A stretch of 64,000 nt of DNA, taken from contig OW203762.1 of the NCBI GenBank assembly GCA_934045905.1, positions 44,169,411 through 44,233,410 on the forward strand, given 5' to 3'. Numbering within the stretch: position 1 is the stretch's first letter; each line of letters begins with the position of its first letter. The notes beneath the pieces are model-generated. The model worked only from the letters and a program-made list of their open reading frames with translations, was not told where the DNA came from and did no database searches. This stretch comes from Leuctra nigra (lineage: Eukaryota; Arthropoda; Insecta; Plecoptera; Leuctridae). The position numbers were made by a program, and so were the translations under genes. Positions 27,401-36,894 of this stretch are shown here, piece by piece.

Positions 27401-28258
27401 TTTGATGTTCAAGTGATCACTCACGTGACTCACATTACTACAGCAAACATCTCGCAACCAGGCACGGTGTCAGATATGTTTGCTATAGTGGGCAGCAAGC
27501 AGTGGGCGCTATTTTGGGTGGGCACACCCATTTTCCGGTAAAGAGGGAGAATGAATATGATCCCACCCCTGGGGCCTTATTCTATTACTATTTTATTATC
27601 ACGTTTCGGCACGAATTCGTTTCACTGCCTTTAAGATAGCATTGAATTCGTGTCGAAACGGGAACAAATTTATTACGAATTCATTTCGGCGTAGTGAAAC
27701 GAAATCGTGCCGAACCAAGATCAAACATAGTTATAGAATAAGGCCCCTGGGTACCTATTCTATAACTCTGTATGATCTCGCCGCGACCGAATTCATTTCG
27801 GCGTATTGCTATCTTCGGCAGTGAAATGAATTCTGTCGCGACGAGATCAAAAAAAGATATAGAATTGGGTAGGTACCTTGGAGTACGATCGTATACAATG
27901 TTGTGGTGTGACAGTCTTCCCTGTCTCCCCTGACGCTTCGCCCCTGGGTACCTTGGAGTACGATCGTATACAATGTTGTGGTGTGACAGTCTTCCCTGTC
28001 TTACCCGAGAAGGCCATGAATGCCATTGAGATGAGAATATTGTCACGTGACCGTGTTCCAGGTCCCCCGCGTGACTGTCGCGTGGACGAGTGGTCGGCGT
28101 GGAGCGAGTGCAGCAAGAGTTGCGGCATCGGCGAGATGCAGCGGCGTCGCCAGGTGGTGAAGCACGCGCGGCGCGGGGGGCGCGTGTGTCCGCCACTGGT
28201 CGACATCAAGTGGTGCGGCAGTGCGCGCGCTTGCTCCAAGGGCTACTTCAACTGGTAG
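18234..28258 (+). CDS. Mspo: Spondin-family secreted protein (M-spondin-like), 5' partial, five exons
   Basis: Gene span. Exons are 18234-18445, 18674-18778, 19406-19585, 25007-25403 and 28062-28258; all junctions are GT-AG and phase-compatible, giving 362 residues plus stop. Seen: a Spondin_N core in exons 1-3 with the family signature PDWFIGIDSFDLC, an acidic and Ser/Thr-rich linker in exon 4, and one thrombospondin type 1 repeat (WSAWSECSKSCG) in exon 5, ending CSKGYFNW. Known: spondins are secreted matrix proteins; a Spondin_N domain with a single TSP1 repeat is the layout of M-spondin and mindin, whereas F-spondin carries reeler and several TSP1 domains. The WxxW motif is a usual C-mannosylation site and CSxxCG a usual O-fucosylation site. 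The signal peptide and start of the Spondin_N domain are missing and must be encoded upstream. Family is certain; the specific orthology is inferred from domain count. Confidence 0.88.
18674..18778 (+). CDS. Mspo: Spondin exon B (Spondin_N signature)
   Basis: 105-bp phase 0-0 exon with acceptor TTGTCCCAG and donor GTAAGT. Encodes VSLMSRITPSPDWFIGIDSF and continues DLC, the most conserved block of the Spondin_N domain, with acidic residues thought to bind calcium. Confidence 0.93.
18779..19405 (+). other. Spondin intron with a palindromic element
   Basis: 627-bp intron. Its centre (19022-19226) is a MITE-like inverted repeat listed separately; otherwise AT-rich with no other structure noted. 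Confidence 0.8.
19022..19226. mobile_element. MITE-like inverted-repeat element, 205 bp
   Basis: Arms of about 38 bp beginning TGAGTAATATTACATTT pair with the reverse complement ending AATGTAATATTACTCA at 19226; both arms include GGCAGATATGGTA. No open frame and no clear target duplication. Probably a non-autonomous DNA element inside a spondin intron. Confidence 0.65.
19406..19585 (+). CDS. Mspo: Spondin exon C (end of Spondin_N)
   Basis: 180-bp phase 0-0 exon. Acceptor TTCTTCCAG, donor GTGAGC. Encodes VDPVDAGTDNGFTFTAPNWP and continues to MKRLPPIATFQFIK, the C-terminal part of Spondin_N (DAGTD.G..F..PN; P.A...F). Confidence 0.93.
19854..19911. repeat. Hairpin with ~23-bp arms
   Basis: CCTTTTCATTTTGTAACAAT pairs with ATTGTTACGAAATGAAAAGG around a 13-nt loop; only one or two mismatches. 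Intronic. Could be a tiny foldback element or a miRNA-like precursor; no mature miRNA was recognised. Confidence 0.6.
21589..22167 (-). mobile_element. Helitron-like element copy 1 (degenerate)
   Basis: Shares both ends with four other copies in the window: the GCGTTGATGAGCGAGC block at one end and a GGTCCGTGCCAAAA...CTTCGCTCGCTCAAT block at the other. The CTAG terminus has decayed (CAAGG on the + strand). The interior is diverged and non-coding. Confidence 0.5.
23666..23760 (-). repeat. tRNA-derived SINE fragment
   Basis: On the minus strand it carries a GGTTCGAGCCC box B (complement at 23710-23720), preceded by a tRNA-like AGAGCTCTCGCCCGGCAAG stretch and followed by a non-tRNA tail ATATTTTTCACAACGCAC. 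The same tail follows the copy at 54799. There is no complete tRNA fold, so this is a SINE fragment rather than a tRNA gene. Confidence 0.6.
24004..24767. mobile_element. PIF/Harbinger-type non-autonomous element, 764 bp
   Basis: Termini GGCCGGGTAGGACCAA and TTGGTCCTACCCGGCC are inverted repeats flanked by a TAA duplication (24001-24003 and 24768-24770). A second inverted block lies inside (CCTTCTACACGCTCACTT around 24131 and its complement around 24715-24733). A 3-bp TWA duplication with GGCC-rich ends is typical of PIF/Harbinger and Tourist-like elements. No transposase frame. Confidence 0.7.
24829..24934. repeat. Foldback with 23-bp perfect arms near a splice acceptor
   Basis: GATGAACCTCATTACACCAT at 24829 is repeated in inverted orientation ending at 24934, with a ~60-bp spacer. 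It ends 72 bp before the acceptor of spondin exon D, so in the pre-mRNA it could form a stem beside the 3' splice site. Confidence 0.7.
25007..25403 (+). CDS. Mspo: Spondin exon D (linker region)
   Basis: Acceptor TTGTCACCAG and donor GTAAGT. Begins LKEYEVTEVFHHAEDDRRYD directly after FQFIK of exon C. Middle part is acidic and Glu/Gln-rich (EAEIEEERQEQE), then Thr/Ser/Pro-rich (STTTAEPTTPASSTPVT), then strongly basic (HRKKYRGKPRKNMRKIRK). The low-complexity Thr/Pro stretch is probably O-glycosylated, and the basic tail could bind heparan sulfate or be a furin-type site; both are inference. Its last base starts an Arg codon finished by exon E. Confidence 0.88.
27571..27747. mobile_element. Foldback MITE, family with GGGGCCTTATTCTA ends
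   Basis: Starts GGGGCCTTATTCTA and ends TAGAATAAGGCCCC; the body repeats GTTTCGGCACGAATTCG in both orientations. A related body occurs at 48353-48475, downstream of the fucosyltransferase gene. No open frame. Confidence 0.7.
27751..27876. mobile_element. Foldback MITE next to the previous one
   Basis: Outer arms GTACCTATTCTATA and its imperfect complement ending near 27876, inner arms GATCTCGCCGCGACC and GTCGCGACGAGATC. The body shows GAATTCATTTCGGCGTA-type words shared with the neighbouring element, so the two are probably relatives inserted side by side. Confidence 0.6.
27872..28001. repeat. 75-bp-period direct duplication
   Basis: The 55 bp beginning GGTACCTTGGAGTACGATCG at 27872 recur identically at 27947. 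The duplication abuts a MITE on its left and ends 60 bp before the last spondin exon. It keeps an open frame that runs into that exon, but the acceptor at 28060-28061 shows it is intronic. Confidence 0.85.
28062..28258 (+). CDS. Mspo: Spondin exon E (TSP1 repeat and stop)
   Basis: Acceptor GTGTTCCAG. Encodes PPRDCRVDEWSAWSECSKSC, then a cysteine-spaced TSP1 repeat with RRRQVV, VCPPL and ACSKGYFNW before TAG at 28256-28258. Six cysteines fit a single TSP1 fold. Very GC-rich compared with its intron. Confidence 0.93.
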
Positions 28259-28386
28259 ACACGGACGCGACACGTCCTGACCGTCGAGATATCAGCGCAC
28301 GCAGCCCACGTCAAATGACATGATCACGGCGACGCGTGCTTTTTCTACACGCTACATTGCGACGACTGCGTTTCAGACAATCGCGG

Positions 28387-28392
28387 AATAAA
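28387..28392 (+). terminator. Candidate polyadenylation signal of the spondin gene
   Basis: AATAAA 129 bp after the stop codon. Other candidates lie at about 28641 and 28983, so the true 3' end is uncertain. Confidence 0.4.
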
Positions 28393-30514
28393 TACACGAG
28401 CAGTTGTCAAGCAATGTTTAGTTCGTATATTGTGTGTACAAAGATGAACCGTTCATCGAGATGATATGTTTTAGTGAAAGAGTATGTGAACAATACATTT
28501 TCATAAAATCCTACAAAATTATATTACGTCATTTCAGTTCTGAAAATTCGATCGCCCTAAATGGATGCTCAACCCCATTTTTATGAAACAATGATTGATT
28601 ACTCATTTTTACACTTCTAGAGGCATAGAGCTAGCACGAAAATAAATAATAGCATTTCACCAAAAATTTTCGAAGCGTAGAAGACGATTTTATCTCGTCG
28701 TTGGCATTGAGTTGTAATAATGATCGATGAATGTGTTTTAGGGGATAGATATTATTACAGTATATCGACGTTTTTCTTGATGTAATAACATTATTTCTCT
28801 AACGACTGATTAGCACAGATCTTGTAAGTACTTTATCTTTGTGCACTGTGCTGTATCTTGAAAACGTGCATCTATTATTGTACCTCTGTATTACCTTCTC
28901 TTGTTTCTATACTACTCGTAGCTGATTCTACGGCTGAGTCTCTCTGGATTGTAGAAGACGCAGAAGAGTTCAGCCTGCAGTGTCAATAAATGGCAGTATT
29001 GATGTTGGAAACTTTCCACAGCGTCTTGGAACAATTATTATTGGTGGTCACACCATGTAATCCCGGCCCCGGTTTTATTAGTTGGTTTATTACAGTTGTC
29101 GCGTCCCTAGGGACGATATTAATCCTCTTCCACTTTTACCTTCTTCCCCCAGCCTACATCAAAACTGTTTGCTCGGGGCTTATCTCATCCAATAATACGT
29201 TTCCTTTTTCCACTTTCATCTCTTTTCCACACATTATTGGATCGGCTCATCTTTTTCTCTACCTACCTTCCAAATCCACATCGTCTTCAATTATGCATAT
29301 TTTCATTATTTATTCGCGGTAAGAACTGTTTATCCATTCCGCTGCCTTTCCTCTCAAATCCTAGGTATATCTCACGCAGCGAACCAACTCATGTGTCTTT
29401 TTTCAACTGAAATTCACGCTCTGCACACACACGTCAGTCTGGCATTGAACCCTGTGCGGCGGCATTACACATACCGTCAGAATGATTGCCGTATCTCGAT
29501 CAACGTCGCACACTCCGCCCACTAAAACTTAAGACGCTCAACATGAAGGCGTCCCGACGCTCCATCTAAATCCCCGGCGCCTTATCACCCTGACAACTGA
29601 TGGACTCCCAAGACTTCAACCACGTCTCCATAGAGACCAAAAGAAATTCAACAGCAGAGTACACAACACGTCGAGAGTCGGGACTTCGATATATTTATAT
29701 CAATATCAACGTCAATTACAGAATAAACATGCAGTAGAACATCGTACGGAACACCCGTGTTGACAATTTCTTAGGGAATGTTTTAGTTTCACTACTATGT
29801 ATGAGAACTTGACGTGTGTATTGATTTAAAACAGCCAGTTCACCATAGAGTTGTCTCCACCGAACGGAAAGAGTATTGCACTACGAACCCACTGCAACTG
29901 TTTGTCGACAGTGTATCTTGATTTGATACAAATATGAGTCATAGTTTGAACTACGCAGTTCCCGTTTCTTTCAATTTTCTCAACATTTCGACTTTTTATC
30001 GATTGACGGATGATGGGAACTGACATGAAATGTACAACTAACATAAATCGTAACTATGATTAATTCCTCTTTTATTCTATAGAATAAAAAAATTACCTTT
30101 CTCTGGGATATTTTTCTCGCTCAATGTAGCTACAATACGAATTATTTTGATACCTTTCAGAATCATATTGCGTGTTTCTTATTCGTTTTGTGATCTCAAT
30201 TCTCGAATATGAATCTTGTTCGTCGAACAATGAGCTTGAAAACTGAGTTAGTTTTGTCTTGTATAAAAGATCGTGATACCAGTCTCAGTAGGTATTTAAA
30301 TTCCAGCAAAGGAAATATCAGTGAGAAAGTGTATAAAACAGCGAGGAATTAACAGTTGACTTTTAATCCTTGTTGCTGAGCCAGCAGCCACACATCTTCC
30401 TCCCCCAGCGAGCAGAACGTCTCTAATGGTAAGTAATGTCTGTACTGCGAAGTTATCCCCTATTAGTGTGATCCGATTACTTAAAGCACCCCCTCATTTC
30501 TCCCTGGGCGGAGT

Positions 30515-30534
30515 GGGGGGGGGGGGGGGGGGGG
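30515..30534. repeat. Homopolymer G tract (20 bp)
   Basis: Twenty consecutive G bases. Similar G or C tracts occur at 50356-50383 and 52819-52842. Lengths of such tracts are unreliable in assemblies. Confidence 0.95.
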
Positions 30535-32010
30535 AAAGGAACACGTGATATTAAACCAAGACTTCATAGTTAATATATTCATTGTGGTGTGTTACACTAT
30601 ACAGTTATTACCGCAGAGCCCGTTGGTTATAACAGGCAGCAACTAGGCGCAATCTTGATTCATTTGCCTGGGATGTAGTCTGGTGCTAATAACATAGGTC
30701 GAACAAGACATGAGTATAATGCAACGCTGGTTAATAATTGCAATATAGTTTAAATTTGGCATACCACAAATACGTTCTACATGAACAAGTAATTGTGATT
30801 GCAGAGTTTATGGATAATAAATGACAGGTGTGAATTACATAAAGGTTATTAGCACTTGCACTGGTAATGAACAGAAGTGACCTTTCCAATTCGTCTTCAG
30901 ATGATCCGAGCTCCATGGTGTTCCCATGGCAACAACAGATCTGGAAAAAGACGGGCATTTTTGACAAATAGATGGGAATCAAAGTAAACGTAGTACACGT
31001 GGCAAATTGCCGGTATCAACATCAACTACCTTGTCCGCACCTCTTCTTTGCCAGCAAGTTAGACAAAATGAACTATAATTCTTTCAGTCTAGGCCAGGTC
31101 TTTCAGTCTGGTCTAGGCCGGTCTAAGAAGACTGCTAGTTGAAACTAGGAGTATCTAACATTATGGCTCTCGTCAAATATACCTTGTTGCAGGGCATGTA
31201 AAATACCATAGTCTATCATCAAAATGCCCCCAAATCAATTAATTGGTGGCGAAGTGAACTGTCCGTAGACCTATACTAGATATTGAAAAATTAGAGAAGG
31301 TCTGCCAAATTTTCAATTACACATTTTTATTTTACTTCTCATCGTTACAAACTTCAGTATAGGTAACAACTAAAGTTTATAGGCTGACGAAATATGAAAA
31401 GGAATGATAGTTTAAATATATTTGCACGTGCAATAAATAGGTTAATATATGGCCAAGACATTCCAATGAATACAGAACAGAGGGACATCAGCACACTCTT
31501 CGCCATCGCGATCATCAGCTTTGACTCCCTTGCTACCTACGCAGAACAATTTCATGGTGTGGCTGTGGCCATTCTACAGGACCATCTGCTCGGTTGGACT
31601 CGGATTAGGACGACGTGTAAGGTCAATGTTTCAGGTGATAAAGATAATAAGTGGATTTATTGTTTGATTCAAATCAAAATACTTTTTTGAAATTAGCTAT
31701 AATAAAAATTACATTTTGATGGAAACAAATATTGAAATATTCACTGCGTAGAACTCTAGTCATTATGATTCTACCGTGTTCTCTGCACGGTAGAACTATG
31801 TATATTGTTTCTGTCTTCCACAGATGTTACCATAAGTAACGCATTTTAATGTCGGAACAATATGGCTCGGCTAGATCCTTCTCTCTGTGCTACGTCCTCG
31901 ACATCCTTATATAAATATTAGCCGTCAATAAAACTCTTATTCAGAGCTTTCTACTTGGCTTGATTGATTTAACTTACGTCGGTATAAATAGACTTTATAT
32001 CTATACCCCA

Positions 32011-32825
32011 GGGCCCTCATTCACGTACATGGGGTAAGCCATGATAGCGAGTGGTAAGGCGTGGTAGACCGGGTGGCAGTGGTATCGGTATTCACGAAGA
32101 AGTTATCATGTCTTACCCCGGGGTAGAGTCTACCCCTACCTCGAGGCAGGGGTAAGCCGTGGTAACCAAGTTTGAAGTTGGTGGTAACTTATTGGTGGCC
32201 ATTTTTAACTTGACATGTCTGTCAAAACAACTGTTTGATGTAATTCCTTCGCGTCGTCATCTGATCAGCTGTGTTGTGTGTTTATTGTATCTAATTTGTC
32301 TTTTACTTACGTTTACTATGTTAGTTCATGTTTATTTAGTCATTCCACACAATATCGGATAGTATTATTGGTTCTAGTAAGTCAATCCATGGACCATATA
32401 ACCTCCAAAACATTTTCTTAAACACTAGATATAAGTAATAAACTTCATATTTTTATGTTGCAGAGTTAAGTTAACACTGAATTCACCGTAGAAAACTATT
32501 GTTGCACCAGATTTTATTGAACTAACACATTGCATTCCGTATTTGTATAGTTTATCGTTTGGAATTGAACTGTCACTATTTTAATAAAGACAAATGCACG
32601 CGCGCAGAAAATGATATTTGAATCTGATTGGTGGAATAATCCACTGCCTACTTAAAATTTACGTTCTATTTACACTATTCAAATTTCAAGTAGGCAGTGA
32701 CCTACCACCAATATACCACTGCTTCGTGAATACGAATGTGTCATTCACTACCCCGAGGTGGTAAGCAAGTGGTAGGCTACCCCGGGGTAGGCAAGGATAA
32801 GGACAATGTACGTGAATGAGGGCCC
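32011..32825. mobile_element. Element A, first copy (complete, 815 bp)
   Basis: The only A copy with an intact left end. GGGCCCTCATTC at 32011 pairs with GAATGAGGGCCC ending at 32825. Long imperfect arms include CGGTATTCACGAAG near the left and CTTCGTGAATACG near the right. No transposase. Superfamily uncertain; the GGGCC ends recall PIF/Harbinger, but no 3-bp duplication is clear. Confidence 0.75.
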
Positions 32826-32826
32826 A

Positions 32827-33642
32827 GGGCCCTCATTCACGTACATGGGGTAAGCCATGATAGCTGGTGGTAAGGCGTGGTAGACCGGTAGGTGGTGGTA
32901 TCGGTATTCACGAAGAAGTTATCATGTCTTACCCCGGGGTAGAGTCTACCCCTACCTCGAGGCAGGGGTAAGCCGTGGTAACCAAGTTTGAAGTTGGTGG
33001 TAACTTATTGGCGGCCATTTTTGAACTTGACATGACTGTCAAAACAACTGTTTGAAGTAATTCCTTCGCGTCGTCATCTGATCAGCTGTGTTGTGTGTTT
33101 ATTGTATCTAATTTGTCTTTGAGTTATGTTTTCTATGTTAGTTCCTGTTTATTTAATCATTCCACACAATATCGGATAGTATTATTGGTTCTAGTAAGTC
33201 AATCCATGGACCATATAACCTCCAAAACATTTTCTTAAACACTAGATATAAGTAATAAACTTCATATTTTTATGTTGGAGAGTTAGGTTAGCACTGAATT
33301 CACCACAGAAAACTTTTGTTGCACCAGATTTTCTTGAACTAACACATTTTGTTCCGTATTTGTATAGTTTATCGTTTGTATTGGACTGTCACTATTTTTA
33401 ATAAAGACAAATGCACGCGCGCGGAAAATGATATTCGAATCTGATTGGTGAAAAAAAGCACGGCCTACTTAAAATGTACGTTCTATTTACACTATACAAA
33501 TTTCAAGTAGGCAGTGACCTACCACCAATATACCACTGCTTCGTGAATACGAATGTGTCATTCGCTACCCCGAGGTGGTAAGCAAGTGGTAGGCTACCCC
33601 GGGGTAGGCAAGGATAAGGACAATGTACGTGAATGAGGGCCC
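32827..33642. mobile_element. Element B, first copy (complete, 816 bp)
   Basis: Same family and orientation as A, separated from it by a single A base, with scattered substitutions and a few small indels. Both termini are intact in every B copy (others end at 35268 and 36894). Confidence 0.75.
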
Positions 33643-36600
33643 AGATTCACGTACATGGGGTAAGCCATGATAGCGAGTGGTAAGGCGTGGTAGACCGGGT
33701 GGCAGTGGTATCGGTATTCACGAAGAAGTTATCATGTCTTACCCCGGGGTAGAGTCTACCCCTACCTCGAGGCAGGGGTAAGCCGTGGTAACCAAGTTTG
33801 AAGTTGGTGGTAACTTATTGGTGGCCATTTTTAACTTGACATGTCTGTCAAAACAACTGTTTGATGTAATTCCTTCGCGTCGTCATCTGATCAGCTGTGT
33901 TGTGTGTTTATTGTATCTAATTTGTCTTTTACTTACGTTTACTATGTTAGTTCATGTTTATTTAGTCATTCCACACAATATCGGATAGTATTATTGGTTC
34001 TAGTAAGTCAATCCATGGACCATATAACCTCCAAAACATTTTCTTAAACACTAGATATAAGTAATAAACTTCATATTTTTATGTTGCAGAGTTAAGTTAA
34101 CACTGAATTCACCGTAGAAAACTATTGTTGCACCAGATTTTATTGAACTAACACATTGCATTCCGTATTTGTATAGTTTATCGTTTGGAATTGAACTGTC
34201 ACTATTTTAATAAAGACAAATGCACGCGCGCAGAAAATGATATTTGAATCTGATTGGTGGAATAATCCACTGCCTACTTAAAATTTACGTTCTATTTACA
34301 CTATTCAAATTTCAAGTAGGCAGTGACCTACCACCAATATACCACTGCTTCGTGAATACGAATGTGTCATTCACTACCCCGAGGTGGTAAGCAAGTGGTA
34401 GGCTACCCCGGGGTAGGCAAGGATAAGGACAATGTACGTGAATGAGGGCCCAGGGCCCTCATTCACGTACATGGGGTAAGCCATGATAGCTGGTGGTAAG
34501 GCGTGGTAGACCGGTAGGTGGTGGTATCGGTATTCACGAAGAAGTTATCATGTCTTACCCCGGGGTAGAGTCTACCCCTACCTCGAGGCAGGGGTAAGCC
34601 GTGGTAACCAAGTTTGAAGTTGGTGGTAACTTATTGGCGGCCATTTTTGAACTTGACATGACTGTCAAAACAACTGTTTGAAGTAATTCCTTCGCGTCGT
34701 CATCTGATCAGCTGTGTTGTGTGTTTATTGTATCTAATTTGTCTTTGAGTTATGTTTTCTATGTTAGTTCCTGTTTATTTAATCATTCCACACAATATCG
34801 GATAGTATTATTGGTTCTAGTAAGTCAATCCATGGACCATATAACCTCCAAAACATTTTCTTAAACACTAGATATAAGTAATAAACTTCATATTTTTATG
34901 TTGGAGAGTTAGGTTAGCACTGAATTCACCACAGAAAACTTTTGTTGCACCAGATTTTCTTGAACTAACACATTTTGTTCCGTATTTGTATAGTTTATCG
35001 TTTGTATTGGACTGTCACTATTTTTAATAAAGACAAATGCACGCGCGCGGAAAATGATATTCGAATCTGATTGGTGAAAAAAAGCACGGCCTACTTAAAA
35101 TGTACGTTCTATTTACACTATACAAATTTCAAGTAGGCAGTGACCTACCACCAATATACCACTGCTTCGTGAATACGAATGTGTCATTCGCTACCCCGAG
35201 GTGGTAAGCAAGTGGTAGGCTACCCCGGGGTAGGCAAGGATAAGGACAATGTACGTGAATGAGGGCCCAGATTCACGTACATGGGGTAAGCCATGATAGC
35301 GAGTGGTAAGGCGTGGTAGACCGGGTGGCAGTGGTATCGGTATTCACGAAGAAGTTATCATGTCTTACCCCGGGGTAGAGTCTACCCCTACCTCGAGGCA
35401 GGGGTAAGCCGTGGTAACCAAGTTTGAAGTTGGTGGTAACTTATTGGTGGCCATTTTTAACTTGACATGTCTGTCAAAACAACTGTTTGATGTAATTCCT
35501 TCGCGTCGTCATCTGATCAGCTGTGTTGTGTGTTTATTGTATCTAATTTGTCTTTTACTTACGTTTACTATGTTAGTTCATGTTTATTTAGTCATTCCAC
35601 ACAATATCGGATAGTATTATTGGTTCTAGTAAGTCAATCCATGGACCATATAACCTCCAAAACATTTTCTTAAACACTAGATATAAGTAATAAACTTCAT
35701 ATTTTTATGTTGCAGAGTTAAGTTAACACTGAATTCACCGTAGAAAACTATTGTTGCACCAGATTTTATTGAACTAACACATTGCATTCCGTATTTGTAT
35801 AGTTTATCGTTTGGAATTGAACTGTCACTATTTTAATAAAGACAAATGCACGCGCGCAGAAAATGATATTTGAATCTGATTGGTGGAATAATCCACTGCC
35901 TACTTAAAATTTACGTTCTATTTACACTATTCAAATTTCAAGTAGGCAGTGACCTACCACCAATATACCACTGCTTCGTGAATACGAATGTGTCATTCAC
36001 TACCCCGAGGTGGTAAGCAAGTGGTAGGCTACCCCGGGGTAGGCAAGGATAAGGACAATGTACGTGAATGAGGGCCCAGGGCCCTCATTCACGTACATGG
36101 GGTAAGCCATGATAGCTGGTGGTAAGGCGTGGTAGACCGGTAGGTGGTGGTATCGGTATTCACGAAGAAGTTATCATGTCTTACCCCGGGGTAGAGTCTA
36201 CCCCTACCTCGAGGCAGGGGTAAGCCGTGGTAACCAAGTTTGAAGTTGGTGGTAACTTATTGGCGGCCATTTTTGAACTTGACATGACTGTCAAAACAAC
36301 TGTTTGAAGTAATTCCTTCGCGTCGTCATCTGATCAGCTGTGTTGTGTGTTTATTGTATCTAATTTGTCTTTGAGTTATGTTTTCTATGTTAGTTCCTGT
36401 TTATTTAATCATTCCACACAATATCGGATAGTATTATTGGTTCTAGTAAGTCAATCCATGGACCATATAACCTCCAAAACATTTTCTTAAACACTAGATA
36501 TAAGTAATAAACTTCATATTTTTATGTTGGAGAGTTAGGTTAGCACTGAATTCACCACAGAAAACTTTTGTTGCACCAGATTTTCTTGAACTAACACATT

Positions 36601-36894
36601 TTGTTCCGTATTTGTATAGTTTATCGTTTGTATTGGACTGTCACTATTTTTAATAAAGACAAATGCACGCGCGCGGAAAATGATATTCGAATCTGATTGG
36701 TGAAAAAAAGCACGGCCTACTTAAAATGTACGTTCTATTTACACTATACAAATTTCAAGTAGGCAGTGACCTACCACCAATATACCACTGCTTCGTGAAT
36801 ACGAATGTGTCATTCGCTACCCCGAGGTGGTAAGCAAGTGGTAGGCTACCCCGGGGTAGGCAAGGATAAGGACAATGTACGTGAATGAGGGCCC

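Larger units (their letters stand above)
25404..28061 (+). other. Spondin last intron with adjacent foldback MITEs
   Basis: 2.7-kb AT-rich intron. The last 500 bp hold two adjacent foldback elements (27571-27747, 27751-27876) and a 75-bp-period direct duplication. Nothing else supported. Confidence 0.75.
28259..32010. other. Spondin 3' flank and intergenic spacer
   Basis: The first part should be the spondin 3' UTR. No further gene supported. Contains a 20-G tract (30515-30534) and a 10-bp perfect hairpin (31769-31795). A 98-codon frame at 31394-31690 has no recognisable domain. Confidence 0.6.
32011..36894. repeat. Tandem array of three 1626-bp units, each a dimer of TIR elements
   Basis: Each unit is a head-to-tail pair of ~815-bp elements (A, B) with termini GGGCCCTCATTCACGTACAT and the inverse. 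Units start at 32019, 33645 and 35271 at exactly 1626-bp spacing, and the copies appear identical. A and B differ from each other at scattered sites. The A-B junction keeps both ends (GGGCCC-A-GGGCCC); the B-A junctions lack the first 8 bases of A. Within each monomer a second inverted pair (CACTGCCTACTT and AAGTAGGCAGTG) forms a local hairpin. Probably non-autonomous DNA transposons whose dimer was later amplified in tandem. A hydrophobic 67-codon GTG-start frame in each unit is not a credible gene. Confidence 0.92.

Noticed and set aside
27681..28196. 171-codon minus-strand frame
   Set aside because: Crosses two MITEs, a duplication and the antisense of the TSP1 exon; it exists because the exon is GC-rich.
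27878..28258. Spondin last exon extended upstream to 27878
   Set aside because: The phase-matched acceptor at 28060-28061 joins exactly to the donor at 25404; upstream sequence is repeat-derived.
28990..29322. 110-codon hydrophobic frame after the spondin gene
   Set aside because: Low-complexity Phe/Leu/Ser-rich translation of pyrimidine-rich DNA; no domain, no splice context.
31394..31690. 98-codon ATG frame
   Set aside because: No recognised family and no supporting neighbours; kept only as a remark in the spacer.
32159..35614. Identical 67-codon frames at 32159, 33785 and 35411
   Set aside because: They start with GTG, lie inside the tandem repeat unit and are identical only because the unit is duplicated; the B monomers do not keep the frame.
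32011..36894. Regular repeats considered as a CRISPR array
   Set aside because: The unit is 1626 bp, has transposon-like inverted ends and sits in an intron-containing animal genome; no short repeat/spacer pattern.
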